Of a DNA stretch of 64,000 nucleotides, positions 8,059 through 16,397 are shown piece after piece (position 1 is the first letter of the stretch; each line of letters begins with the position of its first letter). A program made the position numbers and the translations under genes. Source of the DNA: Ectothiorhodospiraceae bacterium BW-2 (lineage in GTDB: Bacteria > Pseudomonadota > Gammaproteobacteria > Thiohalomonadales > Thiohalomonadaceae); the NCBI GenBank assembly GCA_008375315.1, contig CP032507.1, positions 2,727,001-2,791,000 of the forward strand, written 5' to 3'. The notes under the pieces were generated by a model, which was given only the letters and a program-made list of their open reading frames with translations, was not told the DNA's origin and ran no database searches.

Positions 8059-9947
8059 GCCGCAATAGCGCCCTCTATCGGGCTGAAAATACGATTCTCT
8101 TCTGTCATCGCGGTTGGCGGCCAATAGCGCTGCTGCTGATTATGGCTATTGTCACCACTACCCTCTGGGCCTTCTACCTGTTGGGATATTCGTTGGATGA
8201 TGTTCAGACCGATAACTATGCTATTAGCCACTTCCCGCCCCTGAAGCAGAGCATGGGAGGGATGCAGGTTGTGGTTAATAATCAGACTCTGGTCGCTCAG
8301 CTTGAACCCCTACAGGCTGCGGTGGCACCAGCGATTGCCCATATTCACAGCGATTTGACTCCGGTAGGGCAGCAGAAGTTGCCGCTGGTTCTCGCCTCAG
8401 GGGTCTTTGTTCATCCTAGTGGCTACTTGATAACCGCCGCCCATCCGCTGCAAAATCAATCTCCTCTTAAGGTCGATGTCAAGACTCGAAACGGCATCAA
8501 ACGCTATGACGCCTCCATCGTTAAGCAGACGCTAGGATATAATCTAGCGATGCTTAAACTTGAGACTCAGGATCGCTTTCTCTTTTTGCCTCTAGCCGAT
8601 ACCGCTGAGCTGGGTACTGGGGTGCCACTCTACGCCTTTGGCTTGGGAATGCAGAGCACGATTATCGGCGCTCATGGCGTACTACAGCAGCGTGGCGTGG
8701 CGTTACGGGTAGGGCAGATGCCACTGTCACGCCTATTTCAGAGTGATGCTATCTATAGCTGGGAGCAGACCGGGGGAGCGCTGGTGAACAGCAGTGCCGA
8801 ACTGGTCGGGATCAACCTCCCCATCGCTGATGCGGCGGGGCAGGTGAGTGGGTATGCGGTTCCCGCCCATGTGATCGCTGCTGAGTTTAGTCGCTATCTG
8901 CCGCCGGCTAAAAAAAAAAATAGCCCCCCTAAAACCGGAAGCGATGTCGCTGTGATCCCCTCGCCTCAAGCTGCGGCAGTTTGGCCAGTGCTAGGAGTGA
9001 CTGTGGCTGCGACGACAGCAGTGGCCGATTCGGCACCGATTGCCGATAGCGAACACCAGTCGGGGTTTGTCGTTGCGGGCCACACACTGGAGTCGCTGGT
9101 TGGTTTAGGGTTGCTAGGGCTTCTCTCTGGGGTGACCGGTGGCATGGTGACGATGGGAGGGGGGATCATTCTAGTGAGTGGTATGTTTATCTTCTTCGGT
9201 TACGGCATGATGCTAATTCGTCCGGTCGCCTTTGTGACTAATGTCTTCACCTATGGGGCGGCATCAATTAAAAATCAGGCGGCCGGGCTGATTATGTGGC
9301 CAAAGGTGAAGCAGTTGACCCCTTGGGCAGTGGCGGGGGTGCTCTTAGGGCTGCTACTCGGGACTGAACTGGACGATACGGTCATTGGCTATCTGCTAGG
9401 TATCTTTGCGCTGCTTATTGCGGCTAAGACGCTGCATGAGGTGACGCAGCGTGATGATGAGGAGTTAGAGACTGTTATCGCCAACAGCGCAGCGCCATCG
9501 AAGCGGGGTGACCACTCTGCCTTGGAGGATGCGCTGCATCGTTCTGCGCCGGCTGCAGGTGAGCTTTCGCCTACGGTCAAAAATGGTCTTTTGGGGCTAC
9601 CGATGGGGTTGGTCAGTGGACTGTTGGGGATTAGTGGTGGCGTTATTGAGGTGCCTCTACAACGCTACTATGCTCGCATTGCACTGCATAACGCCATTGC
9701 TAATAGTGCGGTGATGGTCTTTTGGGCGTCATTGACTGCTGCGGTTGTATCGCTCATCTATGGCAATAAAATAGGTGCTTTTGAGTGGGAGACCCCGTTT
9801 ACTATCGCGCTGATTATGATCCCCACCTCCTATTTGGGAGGAATGTTGGGGGCGAGGTTGTTGTCACATATCTCCCCGGATAAGCTGAAGTGGCTCTTTG
9901 CTGGGTTGATGTTTGTGGTCGGCATTAAAATGTTATTTGCCCAGTAG
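8055..9947 (+). CDS. mamO: magnetosome protein MamO (degenerate trypsin domain + TauE/SafE transporter domain)
   Basis: A 630-residue protein with an N-terminal membrane anchor (about 21-44), a trypsin/HtrA-like domain (about 90-282) and a C-terminal eight-segment TauE/SafE-like region (about 345-630). The protease triad is degenerate: His130 remains in TAAH, the Asp position reads Asn163 (NLAML) and the nucleophile position reads Thr239 (QTGGAL) instead of Ser. This agrees with studied MamO, which is considered a pseudoprotease that promotes magnetite nucleation and MamE activation. It is translationally coupled to mamM. Confidence 0.92.
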   Translation: MSRNSALYRAENTILFCHRGWRPIALLLIMAIVTTTLWAFYLLGYSLDDVQTDNYAISHFPPLKQSMGGMQVVVNNQTLVAQLEPLQAAVAPAIAHIHSDLTPVGQQKLPLVLASGVFVHPSGYLITAAHPLQNQSPLKVDVKTRNGIKRYDASIVKQTLGYNLAMLKLETQDRFLFLPLADTAELGTGVPLYAFGLGMQSTIIGAHGVLQQRGVALRVGQMPLSRLFQSDAIYSWEQTGGALVNSSAELVGINLPIADAAGQVSGYAVPAHVIAAEFSRYLPPAKKKNSPPKTGSDVAVIPSPQAAAVWPVLGVTVAATTAVADSAPIADSEHQSGFVVAGHTLESLVGLGLLGLLSGVTGGMVTMGGGIILVSGMFIFFGYGMMLIRPVAFVTNVFTYGAASIKNQAAGLIMWPKVKQLTPWAVAGVLLGLLLGTELDDTVIGYLLGIFALLIAAKTLHEVTQRDDEELETVIANSAAPSKRGDHSALEDALHRSAPAAGELSPTVKNGLLGLPMGLVSGLLGISGGVIEVPLQRYYARIALHNAIANSAVMVFWASLTAAVVSLIYGNKIGAFEWETPFTIALIMIPTSYLGGMLGARLLSHISPDKLKWLFAGLMFVVGIKMLFAQ

Positions 9948-9958
9948 GAGTTAGCTGA

Positions 9959-10732
9959 ATGAATATTCACACGGATCTCTCCGATCTGATTGGGCTCTAC
10001 CTCAGAGCCGGTTCTACGCTGCTGCAGCGATTAGCGGCAAGTATCGTTGATGGGTTTCACCAAATTTTTACTGTCGATGATGAGTTAAAATATAACTATT
10101 TTCGCGATAGAGGTATTGGTCATGCTAGAGGGCGGCGCTACCGCCAAGCGGCTGAGGTGTTAATCCAACTCTATAGGGTGCGGCCTGACGATAGCGAGAT
10201 GGCGACCTATCTGGGGGTGAGCCTGTTAAAAGTTGGCGAGGGGCAGCAGGGTGTTGAGATTTTGCAGCGAATTCGTCAGCAGCAGCAACAAGGGGAGGAT
10301 CTGAAGCGGATTAACACGATTCTGCTGGCCGCCTATCAACAGCTTGATGAGCGAGAAAACTACTTAATGTTGCTGATGGAGCAGGTAAAAGGGGAACCGC
10401 AAAAGCTGGAGCACTATCTAACCCTTGCAGAGGGCTACTGTTACTATGAGGCGTGGGTACAGGCGATTTCGGTCTATGAGAAGGCGCTGATTCTCGATAA
10501 AGATCACATCGCAACTCATGAAGGGCTGCTGCGCTGCTATCAGGCGCTAGAAGATCACGACGCTGAACAGCGCCAGCAACAGAAGTTATCTCAACTGCGA
10601 GGAGAGGGGGCTGTGGCCTCGAAAGAGGAGGCAGAGCCGCCGCTATCGCAACCGAATGATAAGATATTGCGGGAGTTACAACATTTGCAACTTACGCCCC
10701 GTGCGGTTGAGACAGAGACGGTGGTACGCTAG
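9959..10732 (+). CDS. mamA: magnetosome TPR scaffold MamA
   Basis: A 257-residue soluble protein containing about four to five tetratricopeptide repeats between residues 40 and 205 (for example the A-x-Y-L-G-V-S-L-L and Y-E-K-A-L-I-L patterns). MamA forms a protein coat on the cytosolic face of magnetosomes and helps activate them. The N-terminal 35 residues and the charged C-terminal tail beyond residue 210 make it longer than the roughly 217-residue Magnetospirillum protein. A clear AGGAG lies before the ATG, 11 bases after mamO. Confidence 0.88.
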   Translation: MNIHTDLSDLIGLYLRAGSTLLQRLAASIVDGFHQIFTVDDELKYNYFRDRGIGHARGRRYRQAAEVLIQLYRVRPDDSEMATYLGVSLLKVGEGQQGVEILQRIRQQQQQGEDLKRINTILLAAYQQLDERENYLMLLMEQVKGEPQKLEHYLTLAEGYCYYEAWVQAISVYEKALILDKDHIATHEGLLRCYQALEDHDAEQRQQQKLSQLRGEGAVASKEEAEPPLSQPNDKILRELQHLQLTPRAVETETVVR

Positions 10733-10740
10733 GCGCTGTT

Positions 10741-11721
10741 ATGGCTGACTATGCCCCGAATCCTAACGAGCGGATAAGAGTGTCGCAACAGCGGTTGCGA
10801 GAGCTCTACCACGAGGAGGTTAATCGTCGTTTCCATGTGCCGAAGATGCCGGCGGTACGGACGATTATGGTGGTTTCGTTTTTGATGCTGCTCTTTTTAA
10901 CCGCCACCTTCCTCTTTAAATATAACAGCTTTGTTACCATGCAGGAGGAGGTCTATGCCAAGTATGGCCACCTGCAAGGGGCGTTTCAGCGCCGCAGTAA
11001 CCTGTTTGAGAATCTACTTAAGCTGACATTGAATCACGCCGCCTTAGAACATGCGGTCTTCTCCCATGTGGCGGATGTGCGCAAACAGATTATCAAAAAG
11101 TTACAGCTCCCCCCTGAGGTAGAGCAGTCGCTACAGCAGACATTGGTTTATAGCGACAATCCCCAGTTAACCGATATTGGTGATGCCCTCTCTGCGATGG
11201 AGAGTGGCGGATTAGAGGCGAGTATTGGTCGTCTGCTCGGGTTAGTGGAGAACTACCCCGATATTAAGTCGTCTGAAACTTATGCTCACATGATGTCTTC
11301 ACTGGTGGAGATTGAGGATCGTATTGCTGATCGGCGGATGATCTATCAGGAGACGATTTTGATGTTTAATCGTGAAATCTCCCGTTTTCCTTGGTATATG
11401 TTGGCTAAATTGACCGAATTTGAGCGGTTTGACTACTTTCATGCTGAAGAGGGGGCTGATCGGCGTCCTGAGATCCACTCTGACCACTTTGAGATGCTAC
11501 TACCAGTCGTGTCGAGTCATGGTGCCCATACCGGATCATCCAAAGAGGATAGAGCAGAGAGTAAGAGGCTACAAACCCTGATTCAGGCACCTCAAATGGA
11601 TGAGCCCGAAGAGGCGCTAGCGGGCGCGATACCTCCCGACACCCGCGTCGAACCGAAGCCGCGAGGAGGAGACGAAGAGGGAGCGGTCGTGATCCAGATA
11701 GAAGATAACAGGGGAGAGTAG
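10741..11721 (+). CDS. mamQ: magnetosome LemA-like protein MamQ
   Basis: A 326-residue protein with one membrane segment (about 41-59) and a LemA-family helical domain (about 75-240), including the family-type stretch GAFQRRSNLFENLL and an IYQETILMFNREI segment. MamQ is required for magnetosome membrane formation. A hydrophilic tail of about 70 residues after residue 245 (SSHGAHTGSS onward) goes beyond the LemA core and is longer than in Magnetospirillum. It starts nine bases after mamA. Confidence 0.9.
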   Translation: MADYAPNPNERIRVSQQRLRELYHEEVNRRFHVPKMPAVRTIMVVSFLMLLFLTATFLFKYNSFVTMQEEVYAKYGHLQGAFQRRSNLFENLLKLTLNHAALEHAVFSHVADVRKQIIKKLQLPPEVEQSLQQTLVYSDNPQLTDIGDALSAMESGGLEASIGRLLGLVENYPDIKSSETYAHMMSSLVEIEDRIADRRMIYQETILMFNREISRFPWYMLAKLTEFERFDYFHAEEGADRRPEIHSDHFEMLLPVVSSHGAHTGSSKEDRAESKRLQTLIQAPQMDEPEEALAGAIPPDTRVEPKPRGGDEEGAVVIQIEDNRGE

Positions 11722-11723
11722 CG

Positions 11724-11984
11724 TTGTTCTGGACAGTTATCACCCGTATTGGCACACTATTTAGCTTTATCTATACCGTTAAACAGGTCAGTGATGAGCA
11801 TCAGGATCGTCGGCAGATTGTAAAGCCGGAGAGAGTGTATGATACCAGAGAGGTCGCCCGAATTTTGGGCATAGAGCGCCAAGAGGTGATCAGCCTGCTG
11901 GAGTCGGGTCAAATTAAGGGGCGTCTGATTGGGCGCAATTTCCGTATTCCCGGTTACAACATATTGGAATATTTGAAAAAATGA
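11724..11984 (+). CDS. mamR: magnetosome protein MamR (small helix-turn-helix protein)
   Basis: An 86-residue protein with a short hydrophobic N-terminus, then an excisionase/MerR-like helix-turn-helix of about 50 residues (YDTREVARILGIERQEV). It matches MamR in length, order and N-terminal FWTVI-like start. MamR affects crystal number and size in Magnetospirillum by an unknown mechanism. The start is TTG at 11724 preceded by GGGGAGAG. Its stop overlaps the mamB start by four bases. Confidence 0.85.
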   Translation: MFWTVITRIGTLFSFIYTVKQVSDEHQDRRQIVKPERVYDTREVARILGIERQEVISLLESGQIKGRLIGRNFRIPGYNILEYLKK

Positions 11985-12901
11985 AATTTGAACATTGCAG
12001 ACAATGCCGTGATGAAGTGGTCTGGTGGGCCTTTTTCGTCAATATCGCCCAGATGATCTACAAAGGTTTACTGGGGGTAATGACAGGCAGTGCCGCTCTA
12101 ATTGCCGATGCGATGCACTCTGGGGCTGATGTGGTTGCTAGTAGCGTAACGATGATGAGCCTGAAAATCTCCAATCGCCCAGCGGATGATCAACACCCCT
12201 ACGGCTATGGCAATATTCAATTTATCTCCTCCTCTATCGTGGGAATTATTCTGATTTTAGGGGCGATCTATCTCATCTATGAGTCATTTATGGCGATTAT
12301 GTTAGGTGACATCAGCTCCCCTAATGCTGCGGCCGTATTAGGCGCGGGGTTGTCGGCATTAACGAATGAGCTGATGTATCGCTATCAGAGCTGTGTCGGC
12401 AAGGAGAACAACAGTCCGGCGATTATTGCTAATGCTTGGGATAATCGCTCCGATGCGCTCTCCTCTGTGGCCGTGCTGGTGGGCATTGTGATTGCGGTGA
12501 TGGGCTTTCCCATTGCCGATAACCTTGCCGCGATTGCGGTCGGTTTTATGGTTATTCGTATTGGGGTTGAGCTTAATACCGATGCCATTAATGGCTTGAT
12601 GGACTCTTCAATGGAGATTGATGATCTGAAGCTAGTCTATGACGGTGTGAGTGAGATTGAGGGGGTGGAGGGGATCGCCTACCTGCGTGGCCGCAATATT
12701 GGTGAGGAGCTCTATGTTGAAATCAATATCAAAATTGATCGAAAATTGAGTGTTAAAGAGGCCGACCAGATTGGTGACTGGGTGGAGGAGAAGATTCGTT
12801 ACGAGCTTGTCCATGTCAAAGATGTCTTGGTGCTCTACACACCCGTGGAGTTGGTTGGTCGCCGTAGCGACAAACCGTTGATTCCTTCACACGGGGGTTA
12901 A
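11981..12901 (+). CDS. mamB: magnetosome cation diffusion facilitator MamB
   Basis: A 306-residue CDF protein with six membrane segments and a C-terminal domain. The expected MamB site residues are His46, Asp50, Asp154 and Asp158, and an N-terminal CxxC (Cys6, Cys9) is present. The His at 46 rather than Tyr separates it from MamM. MamB is needed both for vesicle formation and for iron transport, and depends on MamM for stability. The mamR-mamB overlap suggests translational coupling. Confidence 0.92.
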   Translation: MKFEHCRQCRDEVVWWAFFVNIAQMIYKGLLGVMTGSAALIADAMHSGADVVASSVTMMSLKISNRPADDQHPYGYGNIQFISSSIVGIILILGAIYLIYESFMAIMLGDISSPNAAAVLGAGLSALTNELMYRYQSCVGKENNSPAIIANAWDNRSDALSSVAVLVGIVIAVMGFPIADNLAAIAVGFMVIRIGVELNTDAINGLMDSSMEIDDLKLVYDGVSEIEGVEGIAYLRGRNIGEELYVEINIKIDRKLSVKEADQIGDWVEEKIRYELVHVKDVLVLYTPVELVGRRSDKPLIPSHGG

Positions 12902-12904
12902 GCT

Positions 12905-13489
12905 ATGCAGTCTAAGTTGGGAGTCGAACACGCTATTTTTGTGGTCGGGGTGCTGTTTTTTGTAGTGATTAGCGTGATAGCCCTAATCCCTGAATCGTTC
13001 CCATCGCCCCCCCCAGAGAGAGAGATAACGGCGACAACGGCTAACGAACAGCCTGCCAGTGCGATCGCTCCTGCCGCTACCAATGTGAACCGTTTTCTCT
13101 CGCCACAACAGTCGCAGGTGGTGCCAGCGCCGCAGCCACAGGGGTGGGCAGCTGCTCAACTACAGCCGACTCAGGCTGTTCAGGCTCAACCATACCATGG
13201 ACGCATTCAGCAGCTACTTAATATGGGGCAGAATGGCTGGGGACAGCAGCATATTATGGTAAGTGATGGACTCAATGGCCAGATTGAGATATCGCTCGCA
13301 CCGCAGTGGTACCTTCAGTTTCAGGGGTGTACTCTGGCAGAGGGGTTGATGGTTGAGGGCGAGGCGTTTAATTTCGATACCACGGGTGCGACTAATCTGC
13401 TCTATGCTAAAAATATTATCGTCAACGGAGTGCGTTGTCGGCTACGAACAGTCGATGGCCTAGCGTTATGGACTGATCAAATTGGCTAG
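12905..13489 (+). CDS. mamS: magnetosome protein MamS
   Basis: A 194-residue protein with one N-terminal membrane segment (about 8-28), a Pro/Gln/Ala-rich linker and a small beta-rich C-terminal domain (about 95-194). Position between mamB and mamT and the C-terminal pattern, including CRLRTVDGLALW, fit MamS, which influences magnetite crystal size. It begins four bases after mamB and ends directly before mamT. Confidence 0.8.
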   Translation: MQSKLGVEHAIFVVGVLFFVVISVIALIPESFPSPPPEREITATTANEQPASAIAPAATNVNRFLSPQQSQVVPAPQPQGWAAAQLQPTQAVQAQPYHGRIQQLLNMGQNGWGQQHIMVSDGLNGQIEISLAPQWYLQFQGCTLAEGLMVEGEAFNFDTTGATNLLYAKNIIVNGVRCRLRTVDGLALWTDQIG

Positions 13490-13993
13490 ATGGAGCTAAG
13501 TCGTCACAGATGGCAACAACGGGCGGGCGTGGTGCTCGTACTGCTGTTGATTGTTGGCTTTGTCGCCTTTTGGCAGATGGTGCTCACAGAGCAGCCGGAA
13601 CGAGCACTGCATACCATATTTATGGGGCGTCTTCCTAAACCGACTGAGCCGGGGTTAATTGAAGGGGCTGGCGATTTGGTGATGCCCCAAGATCAGTTTC
13701 AACCGATGACAATTACCCACATTCCCAATATCACGATGCAGGAGCGGCTGCCTCACCCCTATGTTGGCCCCTGCATTAATTGCCATCTTATTACAGGGGG
13801 AGCAGAGCCAGGCTCCCAGTTTAAGACCCCCTACGGAGCTGTGATGGAGAGTTTAAGTAAAAATCTAATGAAGATGGGGCCACCGATTAAACCGGTCTCC
13901 AAACGCCCTCACCCCCCTGCGGGGCGCTGCATCAAATGCCACGATATCGTCGTCATGGTACCGGTCAAGAAGAGCCCCTTTATCTGGCAATAG
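13490..13993 (+). CDS. mamT: magnetochrome protein MamT
   Basis: A 167-residue protein with an N-terminal membrane anchor (about 12-32) and two CXXCH haem-attachment motifs, CINCH at 95-99 and CIKCH at 147-151, each within a magnetochrome unit (P-H-P near each motif). MamT is a c-type cytochrome facing the magnetosome lumen, probably helping set the Fe(II)/Fe(III) balance. It starts at the base after the mamS stop and is the last gene before the group II intron. Confidence 0.9.
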   Translation: MELSRHRWQQRAGVVLVLLLIVGFVAFWQMVLTEQPERALHTIFMGRLPKPTEPGLIEGAGDLVMPQDQFQPMTITHIPNITMQERLPHPYVGPCINCHLITGGAEPGSQFKTPYGAVMESLSKNLMKMGPPIKPVSKRPHPPAGRCIKCHDIVVMVPVKKSPFIWQ

Positions 13994-14008
13994 CCAACTC
14001 TATTTTTT

Positions 14009-14707
14009 GTGTACGCCCGGCATGGGCATGAGCTAATGAGGTGAAAGTCCTCTGTAGGAAGGTCACCGTTATTCACTGAGGAGTGAAAAGACGATAACTA
14101 CTAGCGAAAGGCAAGGGCTAATCCGCGAGGAGAGGTCTGAAGGAAGCCGGCCGCAAAACTGCGAGCTGATGAACAAGAACATCATCTGAGGCGTATTCTG
14201 GAGGCGAGATGGCACAAGACATCGAAGCCGTGTGATCTAACGGACAGCGTAAATGATGCAGCAGTGCAGAGAAAGTTCATGTTCTTATCCGGGGAGGTCT
14301 GCTTAACAAGCGATCGTGAAAAGACCTGTTGAGGTTCAGGTTTATCAATCTCGGCCCCTTTGAATCCATCGACGAAGGGAGAGCAAATAGATGGAAAGCG
14401 ATAGCGCCTCATGGGGCAACCGATGAGGAGATTAAGCAGAAGTCAGCAGAGGCCATAGTAGCCAAACGCCTGCTGTAATGGGCAGGACAAGGTGAAGGGC
14501 TGAACATTTAGATAAAGGAGGAGCCATGAGCGACTTGAACGAACAAACGCCGACCGGCGGTGATGCGACTCAGCGTGGCGAAATGAAGCCAGCCTTTAGC
14601 TATAACCCGGATGGGTTAAGCTTCATCATGCTAAATGAACCGCCCTGTGCGGAGCCGCACGCAGGGTGGTGTGGGGAGGGCTGAAGAGATGTCAGCCCTT
14701 ACCCGAT
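14009..14707 (+). mobile_element. group II intron with deleted reverse-transcriptase ORF
   Basis: The segment starts GTGTACGCCC and carries the conserved 5' ribozyme regions of bacterial group II introns, including GTGAAAGTCC and GAGGAAGCCGG-like blocks (14041-14160). Near the 3' end a domain V hairpin is visible at about 14638-14674: an outer stem ACCGCCCT/AGGGTGGT and an inner stem GTGCG/CGCAC around a GAGC loop. A domain VI-like hairpin (GGGCTG/CAGCCC) follows and the element ends in CCCGAT. Full-length introns carry a reverse transcriptase of about 1.3-1.8 kb in domain IV, which is missing. Boundaries are my estimate from the 5' and 3' consensus. It lies between mamT and the Mms6-like gene. 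Confidence 0.85.
14526..14683 (+). pseudogene. remnant of the group II intron-encoded protein
   Basis: A GGAGGA ribosome site at about 14517 leads to an ATG at 14526, the place where the intron-encoded reverse transcriptase normally begins. After about 23 residues (MSDLNEQTP onward) the frame passes into domain V and stops at a TGA. No reverse-transcriptase, maturase or endonuclease motif is present. I infer that an internal deletion joined the start of the gene to the 3' part of domain IV, so splicing could only occur with a maturase supplied from elsewhere. Confidence 0.6.
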
Positions 14708-15018
14708 CGCCTCGCCACGCCTTAACTCTCCCATGTTTGACGGGAAGGGGGATGGCGTGCGGGCTAAAAAATGCTTGTCAATGGGTGTTGCGGTCGCTAT
14801 CATACTTGGGTGTAACGCTTTAAATGATTGTAATTACGAAACAAATTTTTTTACGAATGTAAATTGGTTGCATTTGATTGGCTTGTTCACTTTTTCGTTG
14901 TCTCCCCTTTCGAGCCACTCTCTGCTGGGGGGTAGGGGCAAAATTGTAAGATGAACAAGTCCTATTTAAGTAGTAAGGTTTTTAAGTTAGATGTTTTACC
15001 AAATGTGGGGGTAGATCT
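14708..15018 (+). other. intergenic region between the intron and the Mms6-like gene
   Basis: This 311-base stretch holds no convincing gene. Its second half (about 14815-14880) is clearly AT-rich compared with the flanks and includes a short inverted repeat TTTAC-GAAT-GTAAA, so a promoter for the Mms6-like/mamF unit probably lies here. I cannot assign -35 and -10 boxes with confidence. A weak GGGGG stretch at about 15007 is the likely ribosome site for the ATG at 15019. Confidence 0.4.
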
Positions 15019-16305
15019 ATGTTGGCAGGACAACAGAACGGTGCGGCAACCAATGCGATGTTGGGTAATTTGAATCGCCCCGAAATTGAGGCCGAGGCGA
15101 TGCGTAATGCCGCGGGTGCCAAAATGGGGGCAGGCAATGCGGCAGGCGCTAAGGCGGGGGCGGCAGGAGGAGCTAAAGCGGGTGCCATGGGAGGCGCGAT
15201 GCCGATGCCTGAGATGGAGATGGAGGCGGCTCGTAATGCTGCGGGTGCCAAAATGGGGGCAGGCGCTAAGGCGGGCACAGCCGGTGGAGCAAAAGGGGGA
15301 GCGATGGCCAAGGCGGCTGCCGCTAAAACGGCCGGTGCCACCGGAGTGAAGGGTGCCGCCGCCGCACCGGGTGGGGCGATGGCTGCCAAAGGGGGCGCGA
15401 TGAGCAAAGGGGCGATGATTGCCAAGGGGGCAACGGTGAGCCCCATGGCGATGATCGATCCCTCTGCTGTGATAGGTAAGGGAGCGACTGTCTCGGCTGG
15501 TGCCACGGTGGGTGAAAGTGCCATCGTGGGTGAGGGCGCGACTGTCGGTAAGGGGGCCTCCATCGGTAAAGGGGTGACCTTGGGTGCCGATGCAACGGTT
15601 CGAGGGGGAGCCACTGTTTCTAAGGGGGCGGTTATTGGTCAAGATGCCACTATCGGAAAAATGGCGACTGTCTCCAAAGGGGCCGTTGTCGGCCAAGATG
15701 CAACAGTGATGAAGGGTGCCACTGTCGCTAAAGGGGCAGTGGTTAAGGATGGCGCAACCGTGATGGCCCAAAAAGGGGCCGCGACAGGCGCTATGAAAGG
15801 GGGAGCCGCTACAGGAGCTAAGGCGGGAGGGGTAGCTAAAGCCACCGTCGGAGCCAAAGCGGGTGCGGGTGGGGCGGCCAAGGCGGCTGCTGGAGCCAAA
15901 ATGGCGACAGGTGCTAAAGGGGGCGCGGCTTGTATGGGCGGGGCAACTAAAGCGATGGGAGCCAAGGCCGCTATGGGAGGCGCAACTAAAATGGGGGGAG
16001 CCAAAATGGTCACCGCCGCAGCCACGATGTCAACAACGCCTAAGATGATGACAGTTGCCATGGCTAGCAACGGTAGCTCTGCTGTCGCTAATGGTACCGC
16101 TACCGCTTCCACAGCGGGTTGGAGTAGTAAAGGGCTTGGGCTAGGGCTAGGGATGGGTGTTTGGGGATTCGCTCTACTAGGGGGAGTCTCGGCACTGGCG
16201 GTCTATGGCTATGTGCGTAGCCGTAAAACCGAAGCGGAGCAGAGTTCGAAAGAGCAGGAGCACGCCTTTCAAGTCGAAGAGGCGCTCGATAGCGGCCTAG
16301 CCTAG
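15019..16305 (+). CDS. mms6: Mms6-like magnetosome protein with embedded hexapeptide-repeat beta-helix region
   Basis: A 428-residue protein in three parts. Residues 1-130 are low-complexity Ala/Gly/Lys/Met, with a repeated RNAAGAKMGAG block (residues 29-39 and 72-82). Residues about 131-249 form about 18 imperfect hexapeptides of the type A-[TV]-[VI]-G-[KEQ]-[GD], the signature of a left-handed beta-helix. After another Ala/Gly/Lys-rich arm, residues 371-428 closely resemble the Mms6 C-terminus: GLGLGLGMG, a membrane segment (381-399), YVRSRK and an acidic tail. Mms6 binds iron and shapes magnetite through that tail. Known Mms6 proteins are much shorter, and the hexapeptide region is not part of them. 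The C-terminal call is firm; the beta-helix is inference from the repeat pattern. Confidence 0.8.
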   Translation: MLAGQQNGAATNAMLGNLNRPEIEAEAMRNAAGAKMGAGNAAGAKAGAAGGAKAGAMGGAMPMPEMEMEAARNAAGAKMGAGAKAGTAGGAKGGAMAKAAAAKTAGATGVKGAAAAPGGAMAAKGGAMSKGAMIAKGATVSPMAMIDPSAVIGKGATVSAGATVGESAIVGEGATVGKGASIGKGVTLGADATVRGGATVSKGAVIGQDATIGKMATVSKGAVVGQDATVMKGATVAKGAVVKDGATVMAQKGAATGAMKGGAATGAKAGGVAKATVGAKAGAGGAAKAAAGAKMATGAKGGAACMGGATKAMGAKAAMGGATKMGGAKMVTAAATMSTTPKMMTVAMASNGSSAVANGTATASTAGWSSKGLGLGLGMGVWGFALLGGVSALAVYGYVRSRKTEAEQSSKEQEHAFQVEEALDSGLA

Positions 16306-16397
16306 CTCTCTGAGGAGAGCTAGGTGGTAGCCATCGATTAAGGCTTAACAGATTAAAGTTCAATAATAGTTTGAACCAATACAGGAGAAGATAAGTT

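Noticed and set aside
14635-14954. Small plus-strand open frames at 14635-14823 and 14733-14954
   Set aside because: They cross the intron domain V/VI and the AT-rich gap, have no ribosome site and no recognisable sequence.
14962-15771. Long minus-strand open frames opposite the Mms6-like gene (also 14982-15614 and 15639-16112)
   Set aside because: They mirror the repetitive Ala/Gly/Lys codons on the plus strand, giving low-complexity His/Ser or Ala/Pro translations without motifs, while the plus-strand protein has a clear Mms6 C-terminus.
15100-16060. CRISPR-like or satellite repeat array
   Set aside because: The repeats are codon-phased and degenerate, in six-residue or Ala/Gly-rich units, without constant repeats and unique spacers. 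They are protein-level repeats.
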